64,000 bases of DNA from Anaeromyxobacter dehalogenans 2CP-C (GTDB lineage Bacteria > Myxococcota > Myxococcia > Myxococcales > Anaeromyxobacteraceae). The stretch covers positions 3,198,001-3,262,000 of the forward strand of contig NC_007760.1 of the NCBI RefSeq assembly GCF_000013385.1. The letters are read 5' to 3'. The notes beneath the pieces were generated by a model that was given only the letters and a program-made list of their open reading frames with translations, made no database searches and had not been told where the DNA came from. Shown piece by piece: positions 34,140-43,362 of this stretch (positions are counted from its first letter, which is position 1; every line of letters begins with the position of its first letter). The translations under genes were made by a program, and so were the position numbers.

Positions 34140-35339
34140 GTGAGAGGTCCGCCCGCCCGCCACCCGAACGACGACGCCCGCGAGCAGCTGCCCGCGCCGG
34201 AAGGCATCATCGGCATCGCCGACGAGCTCAAGCCCGGCGACCGCGTGGTCTACCCGAACCAGGGTGTCTGCGCCGTGGTCGGCTGGGAAGTGAAGGACAT
34301 CGCCGGCCAGAAGCTCGAGCTGGTCCGGATGACGCGCGAGGAGGACGGCGCGGCGGTGATGGTGCCGAAGGGCAAGGTGCCGTCCATCGGCCTGCGCCGC
34401 GTCGCCACCGGCGCGCAGATGGAGGGCGTCTTCCACTACCTCGGCGCGGTCTACGACGACCCCGAGCTCGACTGGAAGATCCGCCACCGCGACAACGCGG
34501 ACCGGCTCATCGCCGGGGGCGTGCTGGGCGTCGCCGAGGTGGTGAAGGGGCTGCACTCGCTCTCCCGCCTGCGCCCGCTGCCGACCAAGGAGCGCGAGCA
34601 GTACGACAACGCGCGCCACCTGCTCGTGCACGAGGTGTCGGTGTCGCTGGCCGTGCCGCCCGGGCTGGCCGAGGACTACATCGACTACGCGCTCATGCCG
34701 CCGGCGGGCGTGAAGTTCGACCTGAAGCCGCCCCCTGCGCCGGTCCCCCTGCCCTCGCGCCCGAAGAAGCGGCGCGTGGTCGAGGAGGCGGAGGAGGGCG
34801 ATCTCGGGCTCGGCGATCTGGGCCTGGGCGACCTGGGCATCGACCTCGAGGGCGCGCTCGAGGGCGCGGAGGTGCCCGGGGCCGAGGCCGAGGGCGCCGA
34901 AGGTGCCGAGGCGGGCGAGGGCGAGGCCGCCGGCGCCGAGGGCGTCGAGGCCATCCCGGGCGTCGAGGAGGCTGCGCCCGAGGAGCTCCCGGAGGCCGAG
35001 GAGCCGGTCGCGGAGGAGGAGCCCGAGGAGCTGCCCGTGCGCGCGCCCCGCGCCGCGAAGCCGGCCCGGACCGCCGAGAAGCCGGGCAAGGTCGAGAAGC
35101 CGGAGAAGGCGGCCGAGAAGAAGGCCGCGCGCCCGGCGAAGCCGAAGAAGGCGGAGCCGGAGAAGCCGGCCAAGGTCGAGAAGCACGCCGAGAAGCCGGC
35201 CGCGCGCAAGGCCGCGGCCGAGAAGCCGGCGCCGGCGAAGAAGGCCGCCGCGAAGAAGCCCGCAGCGCCGAAGAAGGCGCCCGCGAAGAAGCCCGCCGCC
35301 GAGAAGCCGGCCGCCAAGCGCGGAGGGAAGAAGAAGTGA
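34140..35339 (+). CDS. carD: global regulator CarD with histone H1-like tail
   Basis: A 399-residue protein. Residues about 30-180 are the CarD/CdnL/TRCF domain (LKPGDRVVYPNQGVCAVVGWEVKDIAGQKLELVRM), which binds the RNA polymerase beta subunit. Residues about 205-310 are very acidic (Glu/Ala-rich), and the last 90 residues are Lys/Ala/Pro repeats (KPAKVEKHAEKPAARKAAAEKPAP...KKK), like histone H1 tails. In Myxococcus the tail is an HMGA domain with AT-hooks; Anaeromyxobacter CarD is known to have the H1-like version. GTG 34140 follows an AGGAGGGGGA site; ATG 34122 is in frame but has none. It overlaps carG. Confidence 0.93.
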   Translation: MRGPPARHPNDDAREQLPAPEGIIGIADELKPGDRVVYPNQGVCAVVGWEVKDIAGQKLELVRMTREEDGAAVMVPKGKVPSIGLRRVATGAQMEGVFHYLGAVYDDPELDWKIRHRDNADRLIAGGVLGVAEVVKGLHSLSRLRPLPTKEREQYDNARHLLVHEVSVSLAVPPGLAEDYIDYALMPPAGVKFDLKPPPAPVPLPSRPKKRRVVEEAEEGDLGLGDLGLGDLGIDLEGALEGAEVPGAEAEGAEGAEAGEGEAAGAEGVEAIPGVEEAAPEELPEAEEPVAEEEPEELPVRAPRAAKPARTAEKPGKVEKPEKAAEKKAARPAKPKKAEPEKPAKVEKHAEKPAARKAAAEKPAPAKKAAAKKPAAPKKAPAKKPAAEKPAAKRGGKKK

Positions 35340-35881
35340 TCCGCGTCGTGACGCTCGACCCGGTCGATCCGACCGACATGGCGGCCCTCATCCGGACGCT
35401 GTACCAGGCGTTCGGCCTCGGGACCGAGTTCGCCGGCGAGAAGCCGGTGCCGGCCGAGGCGGAGGGCAAGGACGGGCGGCTCGACGCCATCACGCTGCTG
35501 CGCGAGGTGGAGCCGGTCCGCACCTTCGCCGACGACAAGGTCCTGTACATCGCGGGCGCGCCGCTCTCGCTCCCGCCCGGACCGCTCGGCGAGCCGCCCT
35601 GCTGGGGCTTCGCCGACTACGGCAAGGAGCGCGCGGTGATCACCACCGCGAAGCTGCCGGCGCGCGGCGTGACCGAGGCGTCGATCGAGACGTACCGGCG
35701 CCGGCTGGCGCGCGAGGCGATCCACGCCATCGGGCACCTGTGGGACCTGCACCACTGCGTGGACGCGCGCTGCGCGATGCACCCGTCGTGGTCGCCGTCG
35801 CTCGCCGCGAACCCGGACTCGGACCTCTGCACCTTCTGCCGCGAGAAGAGCGAGCGGAAGATCCGGCTCGCCAAGACCTAG
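35336..35881 (+). CDS. carG: CarD partner CarG (archaemetzincin-like, zinc-binding)
   Basis: A 181-residue archaemetzincin-like protein. The zinc motif is HAIGHLWDLHHCVDARCAMHPSW followed by LCTFCREK. The Glu essential for peptidase action after the first His is replaced by Ala (HAxxH in place of HExxH). In Myxococcus CarG is a proteolytically inactive zinc protein that acts with CarD in light response and development. GTG 35336 overlaps the carD stop (GTGA), so the partners are translated together. Confidence 0.9.
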   Translation: MIRVVTLDPVDPTDMAALIRTLYQAFGLGTEFAGEKPVPAEAEGKDGRLDAITLLREVEPVRTFADDKVLYIAGAPLSLPPGPLGEPPCWGFADYGKERAVITTAKLPARGVTEASIETYRRRLAREAIHAIGHLWDLHHCVDARCAMHPSWSPSLAANPDSDLCTFCREKSERKIRLAKT

Positions 35882-35892
35882 CCGTCCGTCCC

Positions 35893-36939
35893 GTGAGCGC
35901 CGACTCCCCCACGCCCGGCCCGGCCCCCGCGCCGAAGGCGGCCGGCATCGTCCGCCGCCTGCTCCGGCGCGCCCGGGAAGCCGCCGCCGAGGACCTGCGC
36001 ACCCGCGCCGCCGCCCTCCGCGACGGCGCCCGGCGCGGCTGGGCGGCGCGCCCGTCGCCCCGCCGCGGGATCGCCATCGGGTTCGCCGCCGCGCTCGCGG
36101 CCGCCGGCGCGGGCGGCATCCTCTGGCAGGCGCGGCTCCCGGACCGGCTCCCCTCGGCGCTCGACTGGGCCGCGCTCTCGGCGCTCCTCGAGCGCGACGC
36201 CCGCCCGGGCGACGCGGTCGCGATCGCGCCGGCCTGGGCGGAGCGCGCCCGGCTCGCCGCGCCGGCCCGGGTGCCGGTGCTGGCGCACGCGCGCTTCGAC
36301 CGCGCCGAGCTGACCGGGGTCCGGCGCGTGTGGCTGGTGACGCTGCCCGGCGCGCCGGGCCATGCGTGGCAGGCCGAGCTGGACCTCATCGCGCGCGCCG
36401 CGCGCCCGGCGGAGCGGACGGCGCTGGGGCGGCTGGAGGTGCTGCGCTTCGAGCTGGCCGGGCCGCGCGTGCCGCTCGCGTTCCTGCCCGATCTCCTCGC
36501 CCGCGCCGAGGTCCGCCGCGGCGACCGGCCCTGCCCCGCCGGCGCGGACGGCGCGGCGGCGTGCCCCGGCGACCCCGGCCCGTCGCTGCGGCGGTCGGTG
36601 CGGCAGGTCGAGGCGCTGCCGCGGCCGTGCCTGGTGGCGGCGCCCGCGGACGCGCCGCTGGTGATCTCCTTCCCGTCCGTCCCGCTGGGCAGCGCGCTCG
36701 CCGGCCACCTGGGGCGCGCGGGCGATCCGCCGCCCGCGGCCACCGGCCCGCTCCCCGCCCGCGTGGCGCTGCGCGTGGACGAGCAGGAGGCCGGGACGGT
36801 CGAGCTGCCGCTCGCGGGCTGGCGCGCGTTCCGGCTGGACACCGCCCGCTTCGCCGGGAGCGCGCGGAGCGTGGAGCTGACGGTCACCGCCCCCGCCGAG
36901 GCGGGCCCGCTCTGCCTCGACGCGGAGGCGCTCCCGTGA
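35893..36939 (+). CDS. single-span envelope protein of unknown function
   Basis: A 348-residue protein. The first 60 residues are basic and cytoplasmic, then one membrane helix (IAIGFAAALAAAGAGGILW), then a periplasmic domain with VAIAPAWAERARL, VRRVWLVTLPGAPGHAW and a C-terminal beta-rich part (VELPLAGWRAFRLDTARFAGSARSVELTVTA). No family is recognised. GTG 35893 is 11 bases after carG. Its stop overlaps the start of the next gene, a GT-C type membrane protein, so the two likely work together on a surface polymer. Confidence 0.65.
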   Translation: MSADSPTPGPAPAPKAAGIVRRLLRRAREAAAEDLRTRAAALRDGARRGWAARPSPRRGIAIGFAAALAAAGAGGILWQARLPDRLPSALDWAALSALLERDARPGDAVAIAPAWAERARLAAPARVPVLAHARFDRAELTGVRRVWLVTLPGAPGHAWQAELDLIARAARPAERTALGRLEVLRFELAGPRVPLAFLPDLLARAEVRRGDRPCPAGADGAAACPGDPGPSLRRSVRQVEALPRPCLVAAPADAPLVISFPSVPLGSALAGHLGRAGDPPPAATGPLPARVALRVDEQEAGTVELPLAGWRAFRLDTARFAGSARSVELTVTAPAEAGPLCLDAEALP

Positions 36940-38606
36940 CCCCCGCCCTGCGCCAGCTCCCCGCCCGCGTCGCCGCGGGCCTCCGCAGCGGGCGGAGGAG
37001 GATCGCGCTCGCCTGGGCCGCCGCCACGCTCGCGGCGCTCGTCGCGCTCGCCGGCGGGCCCGGCATCTCGCGCGACGAGGCGGACGTCGTCGCCGCGGCC
37101 GGGCGCGTGGCCGAGGGCTGGCGCACCGCCGCGGGCCACCCGCTCGCCGCGCTCACCGGGCTCGAGGCCGCCCGGGCCCGGTCCGGCGGGCGCCCGCTGC
37201 CGCCGCTCGCGCCGGCCGTGGCCGCCGCGGGCCACGCCGCCGGGCGCGCGGTGGGCCTCTCGCACCAGCGCGCCTACCGGCTCGGCGCCGCGGCCGCGGG
37301 CGCGCTGCTGTCGGCGCTGCTCGCCCTGGCCGGCCACGCGCTCGCCGGCCCCGCCGGCGCGGCGCTCGCGCCCGCGATGTACTGGCTCGCGCCGAGGACG
37401 CTCCTCTCCGGCGCGGTGGCGCTCGCGGACGGCTTCGCCGCGCTGCTCTGGCTGGCCGCGTTCTGGGCCTACCGCCGCGCGGCCGCCGCACCGGACCGGC
37501 TGCTCCGGCTGCGCGCCGCCGCGCTCGCCGGGCTCGCGTTCGGCGCGGCGCTCGCGACCCGGCTCGACGCCTGGGTGATCCTGCCCACGCTCGCGCTGCA
37601 CGCGCTGCTGGTGCGCCTGCTGCGCCCGCGCGCCGCCGAGCCCGCCGCGGAGGCGGCGCCGGTCGGGATCGAGGCGCGGCTGCGCGGGGTGCCGGTCGCG
37701 ATCGCCGCGATGGCGGTGCTCGGCCCGCTCGCCCTGGTCGCGCTGTGGCCCTGGCTCTGGCCCGACCCGCTCCACCGGGCGCTGCTCGCGGCGCGGGCCG
37801 CGCGCGCCGGCGCGGGCGAGGCGCTCGCCGCCGGGCTGCCCCGGCCGCTCCTGCCCCTCGCCGTCACGGCCTTCGCGGTCCCGCTGGCGCCGCTCGTCGC
37901 GGCCGCGGGCGGCGCGCTGCAGGCGCTCGCGCGCGCGGCCCGGGCGCTGCGGCGCGGGAGCGGGTTCGCGCTGTCCGACGAGATCCTGCTGCTCCTCGGC
38001 GCCGCGGCGCCGCTCGCCGCGGCGGCGTCCGGGATCGTCCCTGCGCTCCCCGGCGTGCGCGCCTGGCTGCCGGCGTTCCCGTTCCTCGCGCTGCTCGGCA
38101 CGCGCGCGCTCCTCGACGCGGCGCGGATCGCGTGGCCGGCGCGCGCGGCGCCGCTGGCCGCGGCGCTCGCGCTCCTCGTGCTCTACCCCGCCGTCCGCCA
38201 GGCCGCGCACGCCTGGCCCTGGGCGTCGTCCTCCTGGAGCGCGCTCGGCGGCGGCACGCCGGGCGCCGCCTCGCGCGGGCTGGCGCGCCAGGACGGCGGC
38301 GAGGCGGCCGCGGCGGTGCTGGATGCGCTGGCGGCGCGCGCGCGGCCCGGCGCGCGGGTGTACTGGCCCCGCACCGCCGAGGCGGCGATCGACGTCTACC
38401 GGCGCGACGGGCGGCTCCGGGCCGACCTGCGCCGCGCGGAGTCGCCGGAGGAAGCGGACGTCGCGGTGGTGGCGGTGGACGGCGCGGCCCGCGACGCCGA
38501 GTACCGCACCTGGGCGGCGTTCCGCGACGCGCGGCCGGTGGCCGGCGCCTTCCTCGACGAGGTGCCGCTGGTGCTCGTGTACGCGCGCCCGGGCGCGTGG
38601 CGCTGA
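36936..38606 (+). CDS. GT39/ArnT-like membrane glycosyltransferase
   Basis: A 556-residue polytopic protein with about ten membrane helices. ISRDEADVVAAAGRV after the first helix has the acidic pair of dolichyl-phosphate-mannose/ArnT-type GT-C enzymes; later ATRLDAWVILPTLALHALLV and WPWLWPDPLHRAL are typical of the same group. The C-terminal 130 residues form a soluble domain (RVYWPRTAEAAIDVYRRDGRLRADLRRA). It probably transfers sugar from a polyprenyl-phosphate donor; the acceptor is unknown. GTG 36936 overlaps the preceding stop (GTGA). Confidence 0.75.
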   Translation: MTPALRQLPARVAAGLRSGRRRIALAWAAATLAALVALAGGPGISRDEADVVAAAGRVAEGWRTAAGHPLAALTGLEAARARSGGRPLPPLAPAVAAAGHAAGRAVGLSHQRAYRLGAAAAGALLSALLALAGHALAGPAGAALAPAMYWLAPRTLLSGAVALADGFAALLWLAAFWAYRRAAAAPDRLLRLRAAALAGLAFGAALATRLDAWVILPTLALHALLVRLLRPRAAEPAAEAAPVGIEARLRGVPVAIAAMAVLGPLALVALWPWLWPDPLHRALLAARAARAGAGEALAAGLPRPLLPLAVTAFAVPLAPLVAAAGGALQALARAARALRRGSGFALSDEILLLLGAAAPLAAAASGIVPALPGVRAWLPAFPFLALLGTRALLDAARIAWPARAAPLAAALALLVLYPAVRQAAHAWPWASSSWSALGGGTPGAASRGLARQDGGEAAAAVLDALAARARPGARVYWPRTAEAAIDVYRRDGRLRADLRRAESPEEADVAVVAVDGAARDAEYRTWAAFRDARPVAGAFLDEVPLVLVYARPGAWR

Positions 38607-38699
38607 GCGCCCCGTTCACCGAGCGGCGATGCTCACGCCCCGGGCAGGCCCGCCGGCCGGCTTGCCGCCGCGCGCCGCGGCGGGGTACACGGGACGGGC

Positions 38700-39974
38700 A
38701 TGCCCTCGCATCGCAGGATGCTGATCGCCGTGGTCGGGGGCGCCGTGCTCGGCGCGCTCGCGAACGCGCTGGGCGCCGGCGCGCCCTGGCTCGACGTCGC
38801 GGTGCGCGACGTGGCCCAGCCCATCGGGCAGCTCTTCATCCGGCTCCTGTTCATGCTGGTGGTGCCGCTCCTGTTCTCGGCGCTGGTGCTGGGCGTCGCC
38901 GACCTCGAGCTCCGCCACCTGGGCCGCCTGGGCGCGCGGATGCTCGGCTACACCGCGGCGGTGTCGTCCATCGCGGTGCTCATCGGCGTGACGCTCGTGA
39001 ACGTGCTCGGGCCCGGCCGCGGCCTGCCCGACGCGGTGCGCGAGGCGGCGCGCGGCGCCGCGACCATCAAGCCAGCCCCGCTGCCGGGCGGCGACTCGGT
39101 GTCCGGCTTCGTCCTCGCGCTCGTCCCGGACAACCCGGTGAAGGCGGCCGCCACCGGCGACCTCATGGGCCTCATCGTGTTCGCGCTGCTGTTCGGCGTG
39201 GCGCTCGCCATGACCGACACGCCGGGGGCGCGCGCGCTGAAGGCGGCGCTGCAGGGGCTCTACGACGTCTCGATGAAGCTCATCGAGGGCGTGCTGTGGC
39301 TCGCGCCCGTCGGCGTGGGCGCGCTGCTGTTCGTCATGGCGGCCCGGCTCGGCGCCGCGGTGGTCCGGCCCATCGCCGCCTACGTGGGCGTGGTGGTGCT
39401 CGGGCTCGCGCTGCACCAGTTCGTCGTCTATTCGCTGTCGGTGAAGCTGTTCGGCGGCATGAGCCCGCGCGCGTTCTTCTCGGGCGTGCGGCTCGCCATG
39501 GTGACGGCGTTCTCCACCGCCTCGTCGTCGGCCACGCTCCCCACCGCGCTCCGGGTGGCCGAGGAGAACCTGCGCCTGCCCCGGCACGTGGCGCGCTTCG
39601 TCCTCACCGCCGGCTCCGCCATGAACCAGAACGGCTCCGCGCTGTTCGAGGGCGTCACGGTGCTGTTCCTGGCGCAGGTCTACGGCGTCGAGCTGTCGCT
39701 CGGGCAGCAGGCCGTCGCGGTGGGGATCGCCGTCCTGGCCGGCATCGGCACGGCCGGCGTGCCGGCCGCCTCCATGCCCTTCATCGCGATGATCCTCGGC
39801 ATCCTCGGCATCCCGGTGGAGGGCATCGGCCTGGTGCTCGGGGTGGATCGCTTCCTCGACATGTGCCGGACGACCGTGAACGTCACCGGCGATCTCGCCG
39901 CGGCGGTGTTCGTCGCGCGGGGCGAGCCCTCCGAGGCGGCCGGCGCGGCCGCCGGGGTGCCACCCGCGCCGTAG
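38700..39974 (+). CDS. dicarboxylate/glutamate:cation symporter (SDF family)
   Basis: A 424-residue transporter of the DctA/GltP family. Eight membrane helices plus two re-entrant loops: the FSTASSSATLPTALRVAEENL loop and AMNQNGSALFEGVTVLFLAQ in helix 7 are the substrate and sodium/proton sites. VEGIGLVLGVDRFLDMCRTTVNVTGD is the conserved last helix. It imports C4-dicarboxylates or acidic amino acids. Neighbours give no further hint. Confidence 0.93.
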   Translation: MPSHRRMLIAVVGGAVLGALANALGAGAPWLDVAVRDVAQPIGQLFIRLLFMLVVPLLFSALVLGVADLELRHLGRLGARMLGYTAAVSSIAVLIGVTLVNVLGPGRGLPDAVREAARGAATIKPAPLPGGDSVSGFVLALVPDNPVKAAATGDLMGLIVFALLFGVALAMTDTPGARALKAALQGLYDVSMKLIEGVLWLAPVGVGALLFVMAARLGAAVVRPIAAYVGVVVLGLALHQFVVYSLSVKLFGGMSPRAFFSGVRLAMVTAFSTASSSATLPTALRVAEENLRLPRHVARFVLTAGSAMNQNGSALFEGVTVLFLAQVYGVELSLGQQAVAVGIAVLAGIGTAGVPAASMPFIAMILGILGIPVEGIGLVLGVDRFLDMCRTTVNVTGDLAAAVFVARGEPSEAAGAAAGVPPAP

Positions 39975-40141
39975 CCGTCCGTGCGCGCGACGCGCCCGCG
40001 GCTCGCGAACGGGGGACGACGCCCCGGCGCGCGGAGTTTCTCGACTCGCCCCTCCCGTCGGCGGGGGCGCCCCTGGTAGGATGACCCTCCGCCGCGCGTC
40101 GCCCCGTGGGACAGGACGGGCCGCTCGGCGCCGGAGCCCGT

Positions 40142-40582
40142 ATGAAGATCGTCGCCCTGGCCCTCGGGACCTCGCTGCGCGGAGACGACGCGGCCGGGCT
40201 GGCGGTGGCGCGCGGGCTCGAGGCGCTGGTCCCGGGCCTCCAGGTGGTGGAGATCCCCGAGCTCGTCCCGGACCACGCCGAGGTGGTGGCCTCCGCCGAC
40301 GGGGTGCTGTTCCTGGACACCTCGGTGGCCGGCACGCCCGGGGAGGTCTGCGCCACGCGCCTCTCGCCCCGCCCGGCGCGCGCGGCGGTGATCCACACGC
40401 TCATGCCGGAGGAGGTGCTGGGGCTGGCGCGTGCGCTGTTCGGCCGCGTGCCCCCCGCCGCCCTGGTGACCGTGGCCGGGCGCGACTTCGCGTTCGGTGA
40501 CGCGCTCTCCCCCGAGGTGGAGGCGGCGCTGCCGCTGGCGCGGGAGCGCGCGCGGGAGATGGTGGCGGGCTTCCGCCTGTAG
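40142..40582 (+). CDS. hydrogenase maturation protease-like protein
   Basis: A 146-residue protein of the HycI/HyaD (M52) fold. The start ALALGTSLRGDDAAGLAVARGLE matches the GN.L.GDDG.G motif that binds nickel, though the usual Asn is Thr. VVEIPELVPDHAEVVASADGVLFLDTSVAG follows, with the second acidic ligand region. Such proteases clip the large subunit of [NiFe] hydrogenase after nickel insertion. No hydrogenase gene is in the window. ATG 40142 is chosen because homologues begin right before this strand. Confidence 0.75.
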   Translation: MKIVALALGTSLRGDDAAGLAVARGLEALVPGLQVVEIPELVPDHAEVVASADGVLFLDTSVAGTPGEVCATRLSPRPARAAVIHTLMPEEVLGLARALFGRVPPAALVTVAGRDFAFGDALSPEVEAALPLARERAREMVAGFRL

Positions 40583-40712
40583 CCGCGCACGCTTCCGCCC
40601 GCGACCCCGCTTCGCACCCCGCGGCACTCGCGCCCGCGGCGGACCCCCGGTCTCCGCTTGACCGCCCCCCCCACCGCGGCCCACGCTCGCGGTGCGGAAG
40701 GAGGCGCGTTCG

Positions 40713-41216
40713 ATGGCGAAGCCGATGAAGCACGACCACGGCAAGGAGCCGAAGGAGCGCGGCAGGCTCGCGGCCCTGCGCGAGAGCATGCCGGCGCTTC
40801 CGCCGTGGATGGAGCGGATCGACGAGCTGGTCGGGGAGCGCTGGTCCGCGTTCTGGCCGGTGCTGCGGCTGGGCGAGGAGCTGGCGTTCAAGGTGCCGCC
40901 CGTGGACGTGTACGAGGACGGCCGCGACCTGGTCCTGAAGGCGGAGCTGCCCGGCCTGCGGCGCGAGGACATCAAGGTGGAGATCACCGGGGACCTCGTG
41001 ACGCTCTCCGGGAAGAAGGAGAAGGAGGAGCGGATCGAGCGCAAGGACTACCATCGCGTCGAGCGCGCGACGGGCGCGTTCACGCGCACGGTCCGGCTGC
41101 CGGTGGAGATCGCGGTGGATCGCGTGACCGCGAAGTTCACCGAGGGCGTCCTCGAGATCCGCGCGCCCATGGCCGGCGAGGGCAAGGGGCACGGGCGGAA
41201 GATCGAGGTGACGTGA
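40713..41216 (+). CDS. small heat-shock protein Hsp20
   Basis: A 167-residue alpha-crystallin chaperone. The crystallin domain spans about residues 60-155: PPVDVYEDGRDLVLKAELPGLRREDIKVEITGDLVTLSGKK and VERATGAFTRTVRLPVEIAVDRVTAKFTEGVLEIRAPM. A charged N-terminal arm precedes it. ATG 40713 follows a GGAAGGAGG site. A CTTGAC box at 40657-40662 could be part of a heat-shock promoter, but no matching -10 box is certain. Confidence 0.93.
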   Translation: MAKPMKHDHGKEPKERGRLAALRESMPALPPWMERIDELVGERWSAFWPVLRLGEELAFKVPPVDVYEDGRDLVLKAELPGLRREDIKVEITGDLVTLSGKKEKEERIERKDYHRVERATGAFTRTVRLPVEIAVDRVTAKFTEGVLEIRAPMAGEGKGHGRKIEVT

Positions 41217-41306
41217 AGCGCGGCGCGCGCCGGCCCTTCCCCCCGGCACGGCGCGCACGCGGCGGGCGGACGCCCTCCGGGGCGGCCGCCCGTGTCATTT
41301 CCCCGC

Positions 41307-42008
41307 TCAGTCGAGCGGGAGCGGCGCACCGGCGAGCCACGCGTCGAGGGCGCCCGGCCGCGCCAGGAAGTGCCCGACCATCCCCGACACGTCCCGCCGC
41401 CGCGCGTCCAGGCCGCGCCGGGCGAGCGCGCCCGCCAGCGCGTCCAGCGCCTCGAGGTAGAGCGCGCGCTGCGCCACGTCCATGCGCACCACCGGCGCGC
41501 GGCCGTCCTCGCCGTCGTCGTCCCCGTCGGCGGCGGCCAGGGCCAGCGCCGTCCGGCAGTCGCCCCGGTCCACCGCGCTCACGCTCCGGCACGCGAGCGG
41601 CCGCGCCGGGTGGATGGCGCAGCGGCCCGCGCCGTCGAGCAGCGGGCAGGCCACCCTTCCGGCGATCCGCTCGCGATCCTCCAGCCAGCGGACGCGGTCG
41701 TGGAACGCGAGCAGCCGCGCGCCGAGCGCCGCCGCCGCGCCCGGCTCCAGCCCTGCCCGCAGCCGCGCCGCGGCCACCGCCCCCTCCACCGGCAGCGTGC
41801 CCACGTTGAGCACGCAGCAACTCGAGCAGCCCGGCCCGCAGGCCGGAACCGGCGTGCCGGACGGCCGCGCCGCGTCGAGCGCCGCCGCCACCGCGCGCTC
41901 CACGCCGTCGAGCAGCGCGGCCAGCCCCGCCTCGTCCGCGCCGGCCAGGCCGCGCTGCGCCAGCGCCCCGACCGCCTCCCTGCAACGCGCCACGGCCTCG
42001 TCGAGCAC
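41307..42008 (-). CDS. YkgJ-family cysteine-cluster protein
   Basis: A 233-residue protein with the YkgJ-type zinc or Fe-S cluster motif: PACGPGCSSCCVLN near residue 60 and CPLLDGAGRCAIHPARPLACRS near residue 125. The family is of unknown function. GTG 42008 is preceded by a GGAGGGGGA ribosome-binding site 3 bases away. It lies 37 bases after glcF on the same strand and is probably the last gene of the glycolate oxidase operon. Confidence 0.78.
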   Translation of the reverse strand: MLDEAVARCREAVGALAQRGLAGADEAGLAALLDGVERAVAAALDAARPSGTPVPACGPGCSSCCVLNVGTLPVEGAVAAARLRAGLEPGAAAALGARLLAFHDRVRWLEDRERIAGRVACPLLDGAGRCAIHPARPLACRSVSAVDRGDCRTALALAAADGDDDGEDGRAPVVRMDVAQRALYLEALDALAGALARRGLDARRRDVSGMVGHFLARPGALDAWLAGAPLPLD

Positions 42009-42045
42009 GGCTCCCCCTCCCCGGCCCACGGGCCGGCCTCGCGCC

Positions 42046-43362
42046 TCACCCGCGCCGCGCCGCCTGGATGGCGCGGTCCAGCAGCTCGAGCGGGTGCGCC
42101 GGCTCGACGCCCGCGCCCCGCTCCTCGAGCAGCCTGCGCACGTGCAGCGTGCACCCCGGGTTCGCGCTCGCGAGCACGGTCGCGCCGGTCGCCATCACCG
42201 CCTCGGCCTTGCGCCGGCCGATCTCCGACGCGCTCTCCGGCTGGACCAGGTTGTAGATGCCGGCCGAGCCGCAGCACTGGTCGCCGTCGGCGATCTCGAC
42301 CAGCTCGAGGCCCGGGATGGTGGCGAGCAGGGCCCGCGGCGCGCCGCCCACGCCCTGCGCGTGCTGGAGGTGGCAGGGCGAGTGGTAGGCGACGCGGGCT
42401 GCGAGCGGGGCGCGGGGCGCCCGGGGCGGGAGCCCGGCGAGCAGCTCCGAGGCGTCGCGCACCCGGGCCGCGAAGGCGGCCGCGCGCGGCGCGAACTCCG
42501 GGTCGCCCTCGAACAGGTGCGCGAGGTCCTTCAGGTGCGAGCCGCAGCCGGCCGCGTTCACCACGATGGCGTCGAGCGGCAGGCCCTCGAAGCGCTCCAC
42601 CAGCGCCCGCGCCAGCCGCCGCGCCTCGTCGAGGCGGCCCGCGTGCACCGAGAGCGCGCCGCAGCAGCCCTGCCCCGGCGGCGCGACCACCTCCACCCCC
42701 TCGGCCGCGAGCACGCGAACGGTGGCCGCGTTCACGCCGGGGAAGAACACCTTCTGCACGCAGCCGGTCACCAGGCCCACGCGCAGGCGCCGCTCGCCGT
42801 GCGCGCCGGTGGCCGGCGGGATGGTGGCGAGGACGTCGCGCAGCGCGAGCGGCGGCGCGAGCGCCTCGAGCTGCTCGAGGCGCCGGGACAGGCGCAGGAG
42901 CCCGGTCCGGCGGAACAGCCAGCGCAGCCCGCTCACCCGCCACAGCCACAGCAGCAGCGCCGCGGCGCGGAGCCGGCCCGGGTGCGGGAAGAGCGAGAAC
43001 ACGAACGCGCGGTGGAGCCGTTCGAGCGCCGGGCGCCGGTGCTCGCGCTCGACCCGCGCGCGGGCCGCGTCGATGACGTGATCGTAGCGGACGCCGGACG
43101 GGCAGGCGCCCAGGCACGCCATGCAGCCGAGGCACCGGTCGAAGTGCGCCGCCACCGCGTCCGACATGGCCAGCTCGCCCTCCTGCAGCCCGCGGAAGAG
43201 GTCGATGCGGCCGCGCGGCGAGTCCATCTCCTCCTGCCAGCTCTGCCAGGTCGGGCACACCGGCAGGCAGAAGCCGCAGTGCACGCACTCGTCCGCCGGC
43301 GAGCGCGCCGCGCCCCGCGCCGGCGGCGCCGCCTGCAGCGCCCTGTCCGCTCCCGCGCCCAT
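42046..43362 (-). CDS. glcF: glycolate oxidase iron-sulfur subunit GlcF
   Basis: A 438-residue protein with two ferredoxin motifs, CVHCGFCLPVCPTW and CLGCMACLGACPSG, and two CCG domains (GQGCCGALSVHAG and GDQCCGSAGIYNLVQPE), as in GlcF and related lactate or glycolate oxidoreductases. It carries electrons from the flavoprotein subunits towards the quinone pool. ATG 43362 follows the glcE stop directly, with a GGGGGAT site inside the end of glcE. Confidence 0.93.
   Translation of the reverse strand: MGAGADRALQAAPPARGAARSPADECVHCGFCLPVCPTWQSWQEEMDSPRGRIDLFRGLQEGELAMSDAVAAHFDRCLGCMACLGACPSGVRYDHVIDAARARVEREHRRPALERLHRAFVFSLFPHPGRLRAAALLLWLWRVSGLRWLFRRTGLLRLSRRLEQLEALAPPLALRDVLATIPPATGAHGERRLRVGLVTGCVQKVFFPGVNAATVRVLAAEGVEVVAPPGQGCCGALSVHAGRLDEARRLARALVERFEGLPLDAIVVNAAGCGSHLKDLAHLFEGDPEFAPRAAAFAARVRDASELLAGLPPRAPRAPLAARVAYHSPCHLQHAQGVGGAPRALLATIPGLELVEIADGDQCCGSAGIYNLVQPESASEIGRRKAEAVMATGATVLASANPGCTLHVRRLLEERGAGVEPAHPLELLDRAIQAARRG

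Noticed and set aside
35336-35881. CarG as an active archaemetzincin protease
   Set aside because: The catalytic Glu is Ala and the gene is directly behind carD, as for inactive CarG.
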